A program made the translations under genes and the position numbers. Positions 43,448 through 51,584 of a stretch of 64,000 nt of DNA are shown here, in pieces (the stretch's first letter is position 1; each line of letters begins with the position of its first letter). Origin of the DNA: Blastocatellia bacterium (GTDB lineage Bacteria; Acidobacteriota; Blastocatellia; Chloracidobacteriales; JADJPF01); contig JANWYG010000023.1 of the NCBI GenBank assembly GCA_025057015.1, forward strand, positions 40,939 to 104,938, read 5' to 3'. The notes under the pieces were generated by a model, which worked only from the letters and a program-made list of their open reading frames with translations, was not told where the DNA came from and ran no database searches.

Positions 43448-46400
43448 TCAATTTACACTTTTCTCCAACGGTACTATCTGCCTTATGATCCCAAGTAACT
43501 TTTCGAGTGCTAAGTTCCGATCTGCTCTCAGATGGATGTGCAGATCTTTATGCGACACAGTCTCGAAGTCATCTGCTAATTTCCGCTCTGGCTTCAGATT
43601 GATGCTGACAGCTCGCCGCTCGCGCGCCTTAAGTGAACGGAAGTCACCTAACGCCTGTGCAGCTTTGAGTATACCAAAAGTGTACTTCTCGCCCGGAACA
43701 TCAAGACTGAGACCGACAACGTCTTGGGCTACAATTTGTAAAAACACACCACTAGCAGGTCCACCTTTATGCAGTTGTCCTGTTGAATGTAAAAACCGTG
43801 GCCCGTAACCCACAGTCGTCGCCACTTTTAATCCATCGCGCAGGTGCATCCTTATGGTCTGTAACAACCGATTGTAGTCAGGACATTCATCCATATAGAC
43901 CAACAGCGCACAGTAGTCTCCAGGCTTGACTTTAGCAAAATGCGCTTTTAAAGCCTCTGCTAGAGTACTAAGCGAGGCTAAATCCTCACTATGAGACCAT
44001 AGCCGTCCATCCTTACTAGAGCATACCAAGGCGTTACCATCAGCTGGCAGACTACCTTGTTCAGCGTATACAGCCAACAACTGATTCGTGTTATCCTTGC
44101 TTTCTTGCACGTTTGGCTGATCAAACGGATTTATCTCCAAAATAGCTCCTGCAAAAGCAGTAGCAAACTCCCAAATGAAGAACTGCTCGCCTAGGTCAAG
44201 CTTCGATGTAAGCAGATACCGAACTACAGGATGACCAGCAGATTCAAGCGCGTTGAGCTTAGCATCAGTATCAGCATCTACTGACTGAGCCAGAGCAATT
44301 TGCACGAAAAGACGATCGTTACCATATACTGAAGGTGGCCCAAGCAGCTCACCAACTACAGGCAGTATACCTTTACCCTCCTTACCCGTGCTCTCTGCTA
44401 CGAGTTGTTCTATCCATAGACCAAACGAAGAGAGCTCCGGCGACATTACCAGCGTCAATTTGTCCCTACCAGCAATAGCAAGTTCGCCCAAGATAGCACC
44501 CAATCTTGCTCCAGGATTATCTGCTATTGGCACACAGGAATCACAAGCATGAATGACACGATCAGCCCTAGCAAGAAGCTCCTTGAAATCAATTCCCTGA
44601 AGTGCAGCAGGAACCATACCAAAGTAAGACAGTGCCGAGTAACGCCCACCTATGTCGGTAGGATTGAGGAAAATTCGACGAAAACCGTACTCGGAAGCTA
44701 GCTTTTCCATACTGGTACCAGGATCAGTGATAGCCACAAACTGTGCCCCAGCTTGTTCGCCCTTTACCGCTTTGACCTTATCATAGAAGTACTTGAAGAA
44801 AGCGTTCGTTTCAGTAGTCGAACCTGATTTACTGGACACGATAAAAAGCGTTTTTTCAAGTTCTATAGTGTTCTCACACCAAGTTATAGCTACTGGATCA
44901 GTACTATCAAGCACGTGTATAGTCGGGTATCCGTCCTGTTTGCCAAATGTTTGTCGGAAGACCTCTACACAAAGACTCGAACCTCCCATACCAAGCAGAA
45001 GTACATGCTCAAAGCCAGCCTTACAAATCTCCTCAGCAAAGGCCTTCAGCTCATCTACTTGCTCATAGAGCACCTCAGGTACAGTCAACCAGCCCAAAGC
45101 ATTCTTTATTATCGCCTGATGCTCCGGCTCAGACTTCCATAATGAAGCATCCTTCTTCCATATCTTAGCTACCCAGTTATGCTTTTCGGCAAACCTCAAT
45201 CTTTCGCTAACCCGTTCCGCCAGCTCATCTAGGTTATACACATCCTCTACATCATAGGCAGGCACAAGCCAGGCCAAAACACTTTTTATCGGATCCTCCA
45301 GCTCAGACTTCAATGATGAAGCATCCTTCTTCCTCTTAGCTACCAAGTTATGCTTTTCGACAAACCTCAATCTTTCGCTAACCCGTTCCGCACAAGGCCC
45401 CTCTGAAAGTACCGCAGCACGCTTTGCCTCGATGCTGGCAAAAAGCGAGTCAAAAGAGCTCATAAAGGCATTTACGCCATCGATCTTAAGCCGTTCAGTA
45501 ACGGCATCGAGATCAATACCCACTTCGGCAAGCTCGGCGATGACTGCTTTTGCTCCCTCTACATTCTCCTCTAAACTAGGACGCACTTTCGCGTGGTCAC
45601 GCACTGCGGTATAAGTCGCCGGAGGTAAAGTATTTACCGTGTCAGGGCCTATTAGCTCTTCCACGTAATAGACATCCGAGTAAGCCGGATCTTTAGTACT
45701 AGTAGACGCCCAAAGCGGGCGCTGTAACATGGCTCCGCGCTCTCGTAGCGCTCTGAAACGCTCACCGTAAAATATTTCCTTGAACTTCTGATAAGCTAGC
45801 TTGGCGTTAGCTATAGCTGCTTTACCACATAGCCGTAGGTAACGTTGTCGCTTGTCTTCATCCGTAGCGGCTCTTGCCATTTCGCGTAGTTTCGCATCCA
45901 CGGCTGTATCTACTCGTGAAACAAAGAAACTTGCTACAGAGGCTATATCATCTACCGAAAGCCCTTCGCTTGCGCGACGCTCCAGCCCGCGAATATAGGC
46001 CTCGGCAACTTGCTCATACACAGCTATGGAAAAGATAAGCGTTACGTTGACGTTTACGCCGCTATAGATAAGCTCCTCTATCGCCGGTATTCCTTCTTCC
46101 GTAGCAGGCACTTTTATCATCACGTTCTTACGATTGAGCTGCGAAAATAGCCGTTTTGCCTCTTCTATTGTCCCTTGCGTATCTCTAGCAAGCTTCGGAG
46201 AGACCTCTAAGCTAACATAACCGTCCACACCGGAAGTTCTGACGTAGACAGGAAAAAGCAAATCGGCAGCCTGTGCTATATCATCCATAACAAGCGCTTC
46301 ATATATCTGCTTTACATCTTTGCCCTCTTTAATAAGTCGCTTCATGGATTCATCATAGTCAGTGCTACCGGTAATAGCTTTCTCAAAAATAGTCGGGTTT

Positions 46401-46576
46401 GAAGTAATACCGCGCAAATCATCGCTGCCTATTTTTGACTGAAACGTTGAGGTAATACCCCGCATGTCAAAGCCTATCATCTCTTTTAGATCGCCTTTGA
46501 CAAGCAGCGCTCTGCGAATATTATCGTACCAGATACTCTGGCCTAGTTTCTGTATCTCAATAAGTGGATTTGTCAT
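43448..46576 (-). CDS. Bifunctional transaldolase / phosphoglucose isomerase
   Basis: 1042 residues from ATG 46576, which has AGGAGAGG upstream; the open frame to 46744 passes through the promoter and is not used. The transaldolase half (about 1-375) has LRGITSNPTIFEKAI, SLEVSPKLA and the Schiff-base lysine in NVMIKVPATEEGIPAI. The isomerase half (about 510-1040) has LLGMGGSSLCVEVF, SKSGSTTETNAFFKYF and DIGGRYSALS. The fusion links the pentose-phosphate pathway with glycolysis at fructose-6-phosphate. The junction carries an in-frame duplication of 57 codons (see repeat entries), so this protein is longer than usual fusions of about 950 residues. First gene of the operon. Confidence 0.93.
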   Translation of the reverse strand: MTNPLIEIQKLGQSIWYDNIRRALLVKGDLKEMIGFDMRGITSTFQSKIGSDDLRGITSNPTIFEKAITGSTDYDESMKRLIKEGKDVKQIYEALVMDDIAQAADLLFPVYVRTSGVDGYVSLEVSPKLARDTQGTIEEAKRLFSQLNRKNVMIKVPATEEGIPAIEELIYSGVNVNVTLIFSIAVYEQVAEAYIRGLERRASEGLSVDDIASVASFFVSRVDTAVDAKLREMARAATDEDKRQRYLRLCGKAAIANAKLAYQKFKEIFYGERFRALRERGAMLQRPLWASTSTKDPAYSDVYYVEELIGPDTVNTLPPATYTAVRDHAKVRPSLEENVEGAKAVIAELAEVGIDLDAVTERLKIDGVNAFMSSFDSLFASIEAKRAAVLSEGPCAERVSERLRFVEKHNLVAKRKKDASSLKSELEDPIKSVLAWLVPAYDVEDVYNLDELAERVSERLRFAEKHNWVAKIWKKDASLWKSEPEHQAIIKNALGWLTVPEVLYEQVDELKAFAEEICKAGFEHVLLLGMGGSSLCVEVFRQTFGKQDGYPTIHVLDSTDPVAITWCENTIELEKTLFIVSSKSGSTTETNAFFKYFYDKVKAVKGEQAGAQFVAITDPGTSMEKLASEYGFRRIFLNPTDIGGRYSALSYFGMVPAALQGIDFKELLARADRVIHACDSCVPIADNPGARLGAILGELAIAGRDKLTLVMSPELSSFGLWIEQLVAESTGKEGKGILPVVGELLGPPSVYGNDRLFVQIALAQSVDADTDAKLNALESAGHPVVRYLLTSKLDLGEQFFIWEFATAFAGAILEINPFDQPNVQESKDNTNQLLAVYAEQGSLPADGNALVCSSKDGRLWSHSEDLASLSTLAEALKAHFAKVKPGDYCALLVYMDECPDYNRLLQTIRMHLRDGLKVATTVGYGPRFLHSTGQLHKGGPASGVFLQIVAQDVVGLSLDVPGEKYTFGILKAAQALGDFRSLKARERRAVSINLKPERKLADDFETVSHKDLHIHLRADRNLALEKLLGIIRQIVPLEKSVN
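45047..45220 (-). repeat. Junction duplication in TAL-PGI gene, copy B (isomerase side)
   Basis: 58 codons starting AERVSERLRFAEKHNWVAK. The part with KDASLWKSEPEHQAIIKNALGWL looks like the normal beginning of the isomerase domain in these fusions, so this copy is probably the original. Confidence 0.85.
45221..45391 (-). repeat. Junction duplication in TAL-PGI gene, copy A (transaldolase side)
   Basis: 57 codons directly before copy B, starting AERVSERLRFVEKHNLVAK. The first 33 codons are nearly identical in DNA to copy B, with one 3-base indel; the rest has diverged but still aligns (SVLAWL against NALGWL). It looks like a tandem duplication in which this copy has since changed. Confidence 0.85.
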
Positions 46577-46619
46577 AACCTCTCCTAAAAGATTTAGAAA
46601 TACCTGCGGGACATAGCTA

Positions 46620-46648
46620 ATTATACTTCCCGAGCATAAGATAAACAA
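46620..46648 (-). promoter_or_regulatory. Promoter of the TAL-PGI operon
   Basis: On the minus strand TTGTTT (complement of 46643-46648), a 17-base spacer and a perfect TATAAT (complement of 46620-46625). Transcription would begin near 46613, giving a 37-base leader with AGGAGAGG before ATG 46576. Confidence 0.5.
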
Positions 46649-47059
46649 CTTGGGCAACGTCAACAGATCTCGAGCTGGCAAGCCACTGAAAGAAGCATTC
46701 AAAACCTCTCTAGAGATTAAACGTAAACGTTCGAAGCCATCCAACCGACTATAACCAACACTTTATTTGCTGAAGCTTGGCTTCTTTTGTTTGCCTTGGC
46801 CCTGCAAAAAGTGCCTGCAAACGCCGCCCATCATCAGAAGCACTCTAACACTTGCGAGCAGCATAGACAAAGGCGACCCCGCTGCCACTTCACGCTTCAT
46901 TACGACCCTGTTTTGGAATCGCTATAGATAGGCTCTAGCTATATCCACCTTTACGCATGGTTTTTTGTTGACCTCCGATTAAATTCCAGCTCTGTCATGC
47001 AATCCGTTCTTTATTTCTACACGCGAAAGAGACATTGTCAGCTGGATAGCAACAGACTA

Positions 47060-47089
47060 TTGCCAGCAAGCAAAGATTCAATGTATTTT
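47060..47089 (+). promoter_or_regulatory. Putative promoter of the rnhA-efp-ABC operon
   Basis: TTGCCA (47060-47065), an 18-base spacer and TATTTT (47084-47089); the leader to ATG 47136 would be about 40 bases. The -35 matches five of six consensus bases, the -10 four of six. Confidence 0.35.
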
Positions 47090-47135
47090 AGTATTTTAAT
47101 CAAATCTTACCTCTGGGTAATTCAAACCACAACAA

Positions 47136-47627
47136 ATGAAAAAGCAAGTGATACTTGTGTGTGACGGCTGTAGCTTAGACAACTCATCGTACGCTAGCGG
47201 TATCAGCAGAGCGGCCGCCGCCGCAATAATTGAATACAACGGCAAACACAAGATCGTCGGCGAATACTTGGGCAATGCCAGTAATCAGCAAGCAGAGATA
47301 GTCGCTGCCTGCATAGGCCTAGAGAATCTCTGTGAACCCTGTAACGTAACCGTACTTTCTGATTCACAGTATCTAATCAAGACTATGCGTGGAGAGTTCA
47401 AGCGCAAAGCTAATAAAGACTTCTGGGCAAGGCTTGACCGCGCAGCCAATGGACATACTATCGAATGGAGCTGGACAAAAGGACACGCCGGACACGAGCT
47501 ACAGGAAAAGTGTGACCGAGCGGCAAACTTGATAGCGCGAATGGGATTTGTAGATCAAGCCGCGCTGAATAGAATCCTAAACGAGCCCGTAGCTAAACCT
47601 GTATACACTTCGGAGGACAAAAGTTGA
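47136..47627 (+). CDS. rnhA: Ribonuclease HI
   Basis: 163 residues. It cuts RNA in RNA-DNA hybrids. The four metal-binding carboxylates are visible: Asp10 (VCDGCSL), Glu54 (QQAEIVAA), Asp76 (SDSQYLI) and Asp127 (CDRAANLI), with the active-site His117 in KGHAGH. The first strand carries extra residues (SLDNSSYASGISRAAAAAII) instead of the usual short GNPGPGG loop, so it belongs to a divergent branch of type 1 enzymes. The basic protrusion is short. The stop codon overlaps the efp start by four bases, so the genes are coupled. Confidence 0.85.
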   Translation: MKKQVILVCDGCSLDNSSYASGISRAAAAAIIEYNGKHKIVGEYLGNASNQQAEIVAACIGLENLCEPCNVTVLSDSQYLIKTMRGEFKRKANKDFWARLDRAANGHTIEWSWTKGHAGHELQEKCDRAANLIARMGFVDQAALNRILNEPVAKPVYTSEDKS

Positions 47628-48196
47628 TAACAACAGCAGATTTTAAGAAAGGCCTGCTCGTAGAAATAGACGGCACACCTTACATGATAACCGATTTTAC
47701 CTTCCAAAGCCCCTCAGCTAGAGGCACTGCTACCTTGGTTAAAGTGAAGCTAAAAAACATGTTGACTAAACAGACCTTAGAAAAGACCTTCAAAGCAGGA
47801 GACAAGTTCAACGAACCAAATTTCGAGTCCAATCCAGGGCAGTTTCTTTACAAAGAAGGCAACGGTTACGTGTTTATGGATCTTTCCACTTACGAGCAGT
47901 TTAGCCTCAGCGAAGAAGTAGTAGGTGAAAAAGCATATTTCCTTCTCGACGGATTAGAAGACGTAAAAATCCAGTTGTTTAACGGCGAGCCGATAGGAAT
48001 AGAGCTACCACCAGCGGTAGAACTTAAGGTAATAGCTACTGAACCAGCAATCAAAGGAGCTACAGCAGCAGCACAAATGAAACCAGCTACATTAGAGACT
48101 GGCCTACAAATTCACGTTCCACCCTACATAGAGACCGGAGAAGTCGTCCGAGTAGATACTCGGACGAAGGCATTTATCTCACGCGCAGGTAAGTAA
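47624..48196 (+). CDS. efp: Elongation factor P
   Basis: 190 residues. EF-P relieves ribosome stalling at polyproline. Three beta-barrel domains are visible: the KOW-like N-terminus (KKGLLVEIDGTPYMITDF), the middle domain with YVFMDLSTYEQF, and the C-terminal OB domain ending in ETGEVVRVDTRTKAFISRAGK. The tip loop reads SPSARGTA: it has Arg rather than the Lys of E. coli, so lysylation by EpmA is unlikely. The start is TTG 47624, with GGAGG seven bases upstream inside rnhA. The gene leads into the sugar transporter genes with a 21-base gap. Confidence 0.93.
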   Translation: MITTADFKKGLLVEIDGTPYMITDFTFQSPSARGTATLVKVKLKNMLTKQTLEKTFKAGDKFNEPNFESNPGQFLYKEGNGYVFMDLSTYEQFSLSEEVVGEKAYFLLDGLEDVKIQLFNGEPIGIELPPAVELKVIATEPAIKGATAAAQMKPATLETGLQIHVPPYIETGEVVRVDTRTKAFISRAGK

Positions 48197-48217
48197 ATTT
48201 TTTTACTGCTCAAGAGT

Positions 48218-49330
48218 ATGGCAAGCGTGCAGCTTAAGAACATCCGAAAGGTTTATGATAACGGTCATGAAGCCGTCAAAGGTGCAAGCTTTGAAGTGGC
48301 TGATCGAGAGTTTGTCGTACTAGTAGGCCCTTCAGGCTGCGGTAAGTCTACATTACTTAGAATGATAGCTGGCCTAGAATCTATCTCCTCCGGTGACCTA
48401 CTTATCGACGGCATACGAGTAAATGACCTGCCAGCTAAAGATAGAGATATAGCCATGGTCTTTCAAAACTACGCTCTGTACCCGCATATGACCGTATACG
48501 AAAACATGGCTTTTAGCCTCAAGTTACGGAACTTTCCAAAAGAGGAAATAGACAAGCGGGTGCGCGAAGCAGCCGAGATGCTAGGCCTACTCGATTACCT
48601 AGACCGTAAGCCAAAAGCGATGTCAGGCGGACAACGCCAACGCGTCGCCGTAGGTCGCGCCATAGTACGCCGCCCTAAGGTGTTTCTCTTCGACGAACCT
48701 TTGTCAAACCTAGATGCTAAACTACGCGTGCAGATGCGAGTCGAGCTAATCAAACTCCACCACCGCCTACAGTCAACGATGATCTATGTTACACATGACC
48801 AAGTAGAAGCAATGACTATGGCGGACAAAATAGTAGTGGTAAACAAAGGAGAAATTCAGCAAGTAGCTGCACCAATAGAGCTTTATCGTAACCCTATAAA
48901 CAAATTCGTAGCAGGCTTTATAGGCAGCCCAGCCATGAATTTCTGTGAATGCAGCATCAAATTAGACTCTTCGGGAGCTCTCCTAGACGAAGGTACTTTT
49001 AAAATTAAGCTACCGCCAGAACGTGTTCGCTCACTAAAAACCAATTGTCCTGAAAAAGTACTGTTTGGCATCCGACCCGAATGCATCTATGACGCGCGAG
49101 CAACTACACCTCAGCCAGAAGCTACTATAGAAGGCACTGTAGAAGTAGTAGAAACCATGGGCAACGAGATTTTTGTTCAGATAGCCACCGCAAGAAATGA
49201 ACTCACGGCAAGGTTATCTCCCGACTTTGAGTACCAAATAGGTCAACGGTATCGATTTGTAGTTGACGTAAACAAAGCACACCTTTTTGACGCAGTGACA
49301 GAAAAGTCGCTGCTATATGACGCTTTATGA
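48218..49330 (+). CDS. Sugar ABC transporter ATP-binding protein (MalK/UgpC type)
   Basis: 370 residues. Cytoplasmic ATPase of a carbohydrate importer. Walker A GPSGCGKST, Q-loop FQNYALYPHMTVYENMAF, signature SGGQRQRVAVGRA and Walker B VFLFDEPLSNLDAKLR, then the C-terminal TOBE/regulatory domain (about 240-365). The length and the C-terminal domain fit the MalK/UgpC/MsmX family, which drives uptake of oligosaccharides or glycerol-3-phosphate. It precedes its two permeases, overlapping the first by four bases. Confidence 0.93.
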   Translation: MASVQLKNIRKVYDNGHEAVKGASFEVADREFVVLVGPSGCGKSTLLRMIAGLESISSGDLLIDGIRVNDLPAKDRDIAMVFQNYALYPHMTVYENMAFSLKLRNFPKEEIDKRVREAAEMLGLLDYLDRKPKAMSGGQRQRVAVGRAIVRRPKVFLFDEPLSNLDAKLRVQMRVELIKLHHRLQSTMIYVTHDQVEAMTMADKIVVVNKGEIQQVAAPIELYRNPINKFVAGFIGSPAMNFCECSIKLDSSGALLDEGTFKIKLPPERVRSLKTNCPEKVLFGIRPECIYDARATTPQPEATIEGTVEVVETMGNEIFVQIATARNELTARLSPDFEYQIGQRYRFVVDVNKAHLFDAVTEKSLLYDAL

Positions 49331-50262
49331 AATTCGACAAGGTAAAGCTGCGAGAAAGCGTGGTATCCTACCTGTTCCTCGCCCCTTTCCTGACGGTATT
49401 CGTAGTATTCCTCGGCTACCCGGCTCTCTACTCGCTTTACATCAGCTTTAGAACTGCTCCCTTCTCCGCTGATTGGTATAACGTCTTCGGATCGATGCAA
49501 TATGTAGGACTTGCAAACTATCGTGAGCTACTTGCAGATAACCGCTTTTGGTGGTCGCTATTTTGTACCTTCATATATGGACTAGTGACTATCCCCTCTT
49601 CAATAGCCCTAGGCCTTGGATTAGCAATACTGCTCAATAATAAGCTCAAGGGTAGAAACTTCTTTCGTACGGTTTTCTACTTGCCAAACGTTTTAGACCT
49701 GTACGTGGTAGGAACGATTTGGGTACTAATGTTGTCTCCCAACTACGGACTTGTAGACGTGTTACTAAGCAAGCTTCACATACATATTTCTGGAGGCCTT
49801 CTGGGCAATCCTTGGACCGCATTACCTACCATAGGGCTAGTCGTAGTTCTCAAAGGTGCAGGTTTCGGAATGATTCTATTTCTCTCAGCAATACAGAACA
49901 TCCCTGAGTCAGTCTATGAAGCGGCAGAAATAGACGGCGCCACGGCCTGGCAAAAACTGAGATATATCACAATACCACTAGTTAAGCCAGTCATACTGTT
50001 TATGATTATCACGGGAACGATGAACGCACTAAACGCCTTTACCGAAGTCTATGCTATGGCATCTACCAAGTATGGCTATGGCGGACCTTTCATTAAGTTC
50101 GGCAATGAATCTGTCGGTGCAACCTCGCTTTCGGGACTATACCTTTACCTTATCTTTGAACGCGGCGAATATGGCAAAGCAGCAGCATTTTCCTACCTTC
50201 TAATGATCTTTGCTCTAATCATATCGTTTATTAATCAGCGCTTCCTCAGAACGGAGAAATAA
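49327..50262 (+). CDS. Sugar ABC transporter permease, MalF/UgpA type
   Basis: 311 residues with six membrane helices: a first helix near 12-34, a periplasmic loop to about 85, then the core. The ATPase-coupling EAA motif is clear, EAAEIDGATAWQKLRYITIPLVKP (about 197-220). It starts with ATG overlapping the ATPase stop (ATGA). It would pair with the MalG-like subunit 2 bases downstream. No long MalF P2 domain is present, so it is the short UgpA-like form. Confidence 0.92.
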   Translation: MKFDKVKLRESVVSYLFLAPFLTVFVVFLGYPALYSLYISFRTAPFSADWYNVFGSMQYVGLANYRELLADNRFWWSLFCTFIYGLVTIPSSIALGLGLAILLNNKLKGRNFFRTVFYLPNVLDLYVVGTIWVLMLSPNYGLVDVLLSKLHIHISGGLLGNPWTALPTIGLVVVLKGAGFGMILFLSAIQNIPESVYEAAEIDGATAWQKLRYITIPLVKPVILFMIITGTMNALNAFTEVYAMASTKYGYGGPFIKFGNESVGATSLSGLYLYLIFERGEYGKAAAFSYLLMIFALIISFINQRFLRTEK

Positions 50263-50264
50263 CT

Positions 50265-51584
50265 ATGCGCTCACTCAAAGACTTTTTCGTCTATATATTG
50301 CTCTCAGTAGGCGCTATGCTGTCGATACTGCCCATAATCTGGATGCTTGTAATAGCTTGCAAGCAACAAGGTCAAGCGCTTAGATTCGAGTTTCTGCCTT
50401 CGACTATAGGCATATCGCAGCCATACTCGATCAAAGTCGGCGGTAAATACAACACGGTCATCTTCGAGTATGTAAACGAAGACGCCCAGACGGTCTTCGT
50501 CAAAGCCGAATTTGCAGGTGACAAAGAAGTAGAGATGCTTTCTGAAGGGCAAGGTATCTTTACCGCTAGGTTTGAAGGCATTACCGCAGGTCAGTACCGT
50601 TATAGCTTTCTAGTAGATGGTGAGGAAGTTGTTGAAGGAAACGGTTTAATCAAAGTTGAGGGAGAATATTCTTACAACCATCCTCCGCGTAATGGCACTA
50701 CTGCTACTGAAAGCAGCATAACGTTTCGCTTTCGTTCATCTCGCTCTCCGGTCAAAGCAATTTTATCTACGGGTCAACAGATCGATTTAGCCGGCCCGGA
50801 TGCTGCGGGCTACTTTACAGCCCAATTAAATGACTTACCTGCTGGAGATTATTCTTACCGGTTCGAGTATGCCCGTAGTTGGACCGAAGGACTAGCCGAG
50901 CTGTATACCTACAAAAACTTCGTCGCAGTACTCTTTAACAAGGACTTTCCCTTCCTGAAGTTTTTCCTAAACAGCTTGATAGTAGCCACACTTGCAGCCA
51001 TCTTTACCGTAGCGCTTTGCACTGCTGGCGGATACGTCTTCGCAAAGAAGAATTTTTATGGTAAAGAGGTACTCTTCTATATTCTGCTAGCAACGATGCT
51101 CGTACCGGGCCTGATCTTTATGGTGCCCCAGTTCGTCATAGTAACCAAGCTCGGCTGGATCAATACCTATGCCGGAATGTTCGTACCACATATAGCAAAC
51201 GTCTTCGGATTGTATCTGCTCCGGCAATATATGGAAACCATACCTGATTCGCTTTTCGAGGCAGCTCGCATAGACGGAGCTACGGAATGGCAGCAGTTTT
51301 CAGTCATAGCAGTACCGCTATCGATGCCAATAATGGTGACACTATTCTTACTAGTTTTTGTAGGCCAATGGTCTAATTTCTTGTGGCAGTACATAACGAA
51401 TACGCCAGATTCACCGCTACGCACGCTACCCGTAGGCCTGGCCTTATTTAAGGGGCAGTATGATATAAGATGGGAGCAGATGATGGCCGGAGCCTGCTTT
51501 TCAGTAATACCTATAACTATCCTTTTCCTACTAGCACAGCGCTTTTTCATAGAAGGAATGACAAGCGGAGGCGTCAAAGAGTGA
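50265..51584 (+). CDS. Sugar ABC transporter permease, MalG type, with large periplasmic insertion
   Basis: 439 residues, against about 280 for MalG. The first helix (about 8-31) is followed by an insertion of about 175 residues (40-215) before the remaining five helices. The coupling motif EAARIDGATEWQQFSVIAVPL is intact. The insertion holds two similar beta-rich units, around 65-133 and 150-205, each ending in a pattern of the form AG.Y.Y.F (AGQYRYSFLVDGE and AGDYSYRFEYARS). This resembles E-set or CBM48 glycan-binding sandwiches. It would sit outside the membrane and could contact the substrate or the binding protein (inference). The stop overlaps the start of the binding-protein gene. Confidence 0.88.
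   Translation: MRSLKDFFVYILLSVGAMLSILPIIWMLVIACKQQGQALRFEFLPSTIGISQPYSIKVGGKYNTVIFEYVNEDAQTVFVKAEFAGDKEVEMLSEGQGIFTARFEGITAGQYRYSFLVDGEEVVEGNGLIKVEGEYSYNHPPRNGTTATESSITFRFRSSRSPVKAILSTGQQIDLAGPDAAGYFTAQLNDLPAGDYSYRFEYARSWTEGLAELYTYKNFVAVLFNKDFPFLKFFLNSLIVATLAAIFTVALCTAGGYVFAKKNFYGKEVLFYILLATMLVPGLIFMVPQFVIVTKLGWINTYAGMFVPHIANVFGLYLLRQYMETIPDSLFEAARIDGATEWQQFSVIAVPLSMPIMVTLFLLVFVGQWSNFLWQYITNTPDSPLRTLPVGLALFKGQYDIRWEQMMAGACFSVIPITILFLLAQRFFIEGMTSGGVKE

Larger units (their letters stand above)
46577..47135. other. 559-base divergent control region
   Basis: It separates two divergent operons and contains no convincing gene. The left part is an open in-frame extension of TAL-PGI that I reject. 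One promoter candidate points each way (46620-46648 and 47060-47089). The central 250 bases show no strong repeat or RNA structure; a short GAAGC-TTG-GCTTC hairpin with TTTT lies at 46772-46788. Confidence 0.6.

Noticed and set aside
46577..46744. In-frame N-terminal extension of the TAL-PGI gene
   Set aside because: The extension crosses a TATAAT promoter, is not like any transaldolase, and ATG 46576 has a good AGGAGAGG site.
46772..46793. Terminator-like GAAGC-TTG-GCTTC with TTTT
   Set aside because: The loop is minimal and no plus-strand transcript leads into it; probably chance.
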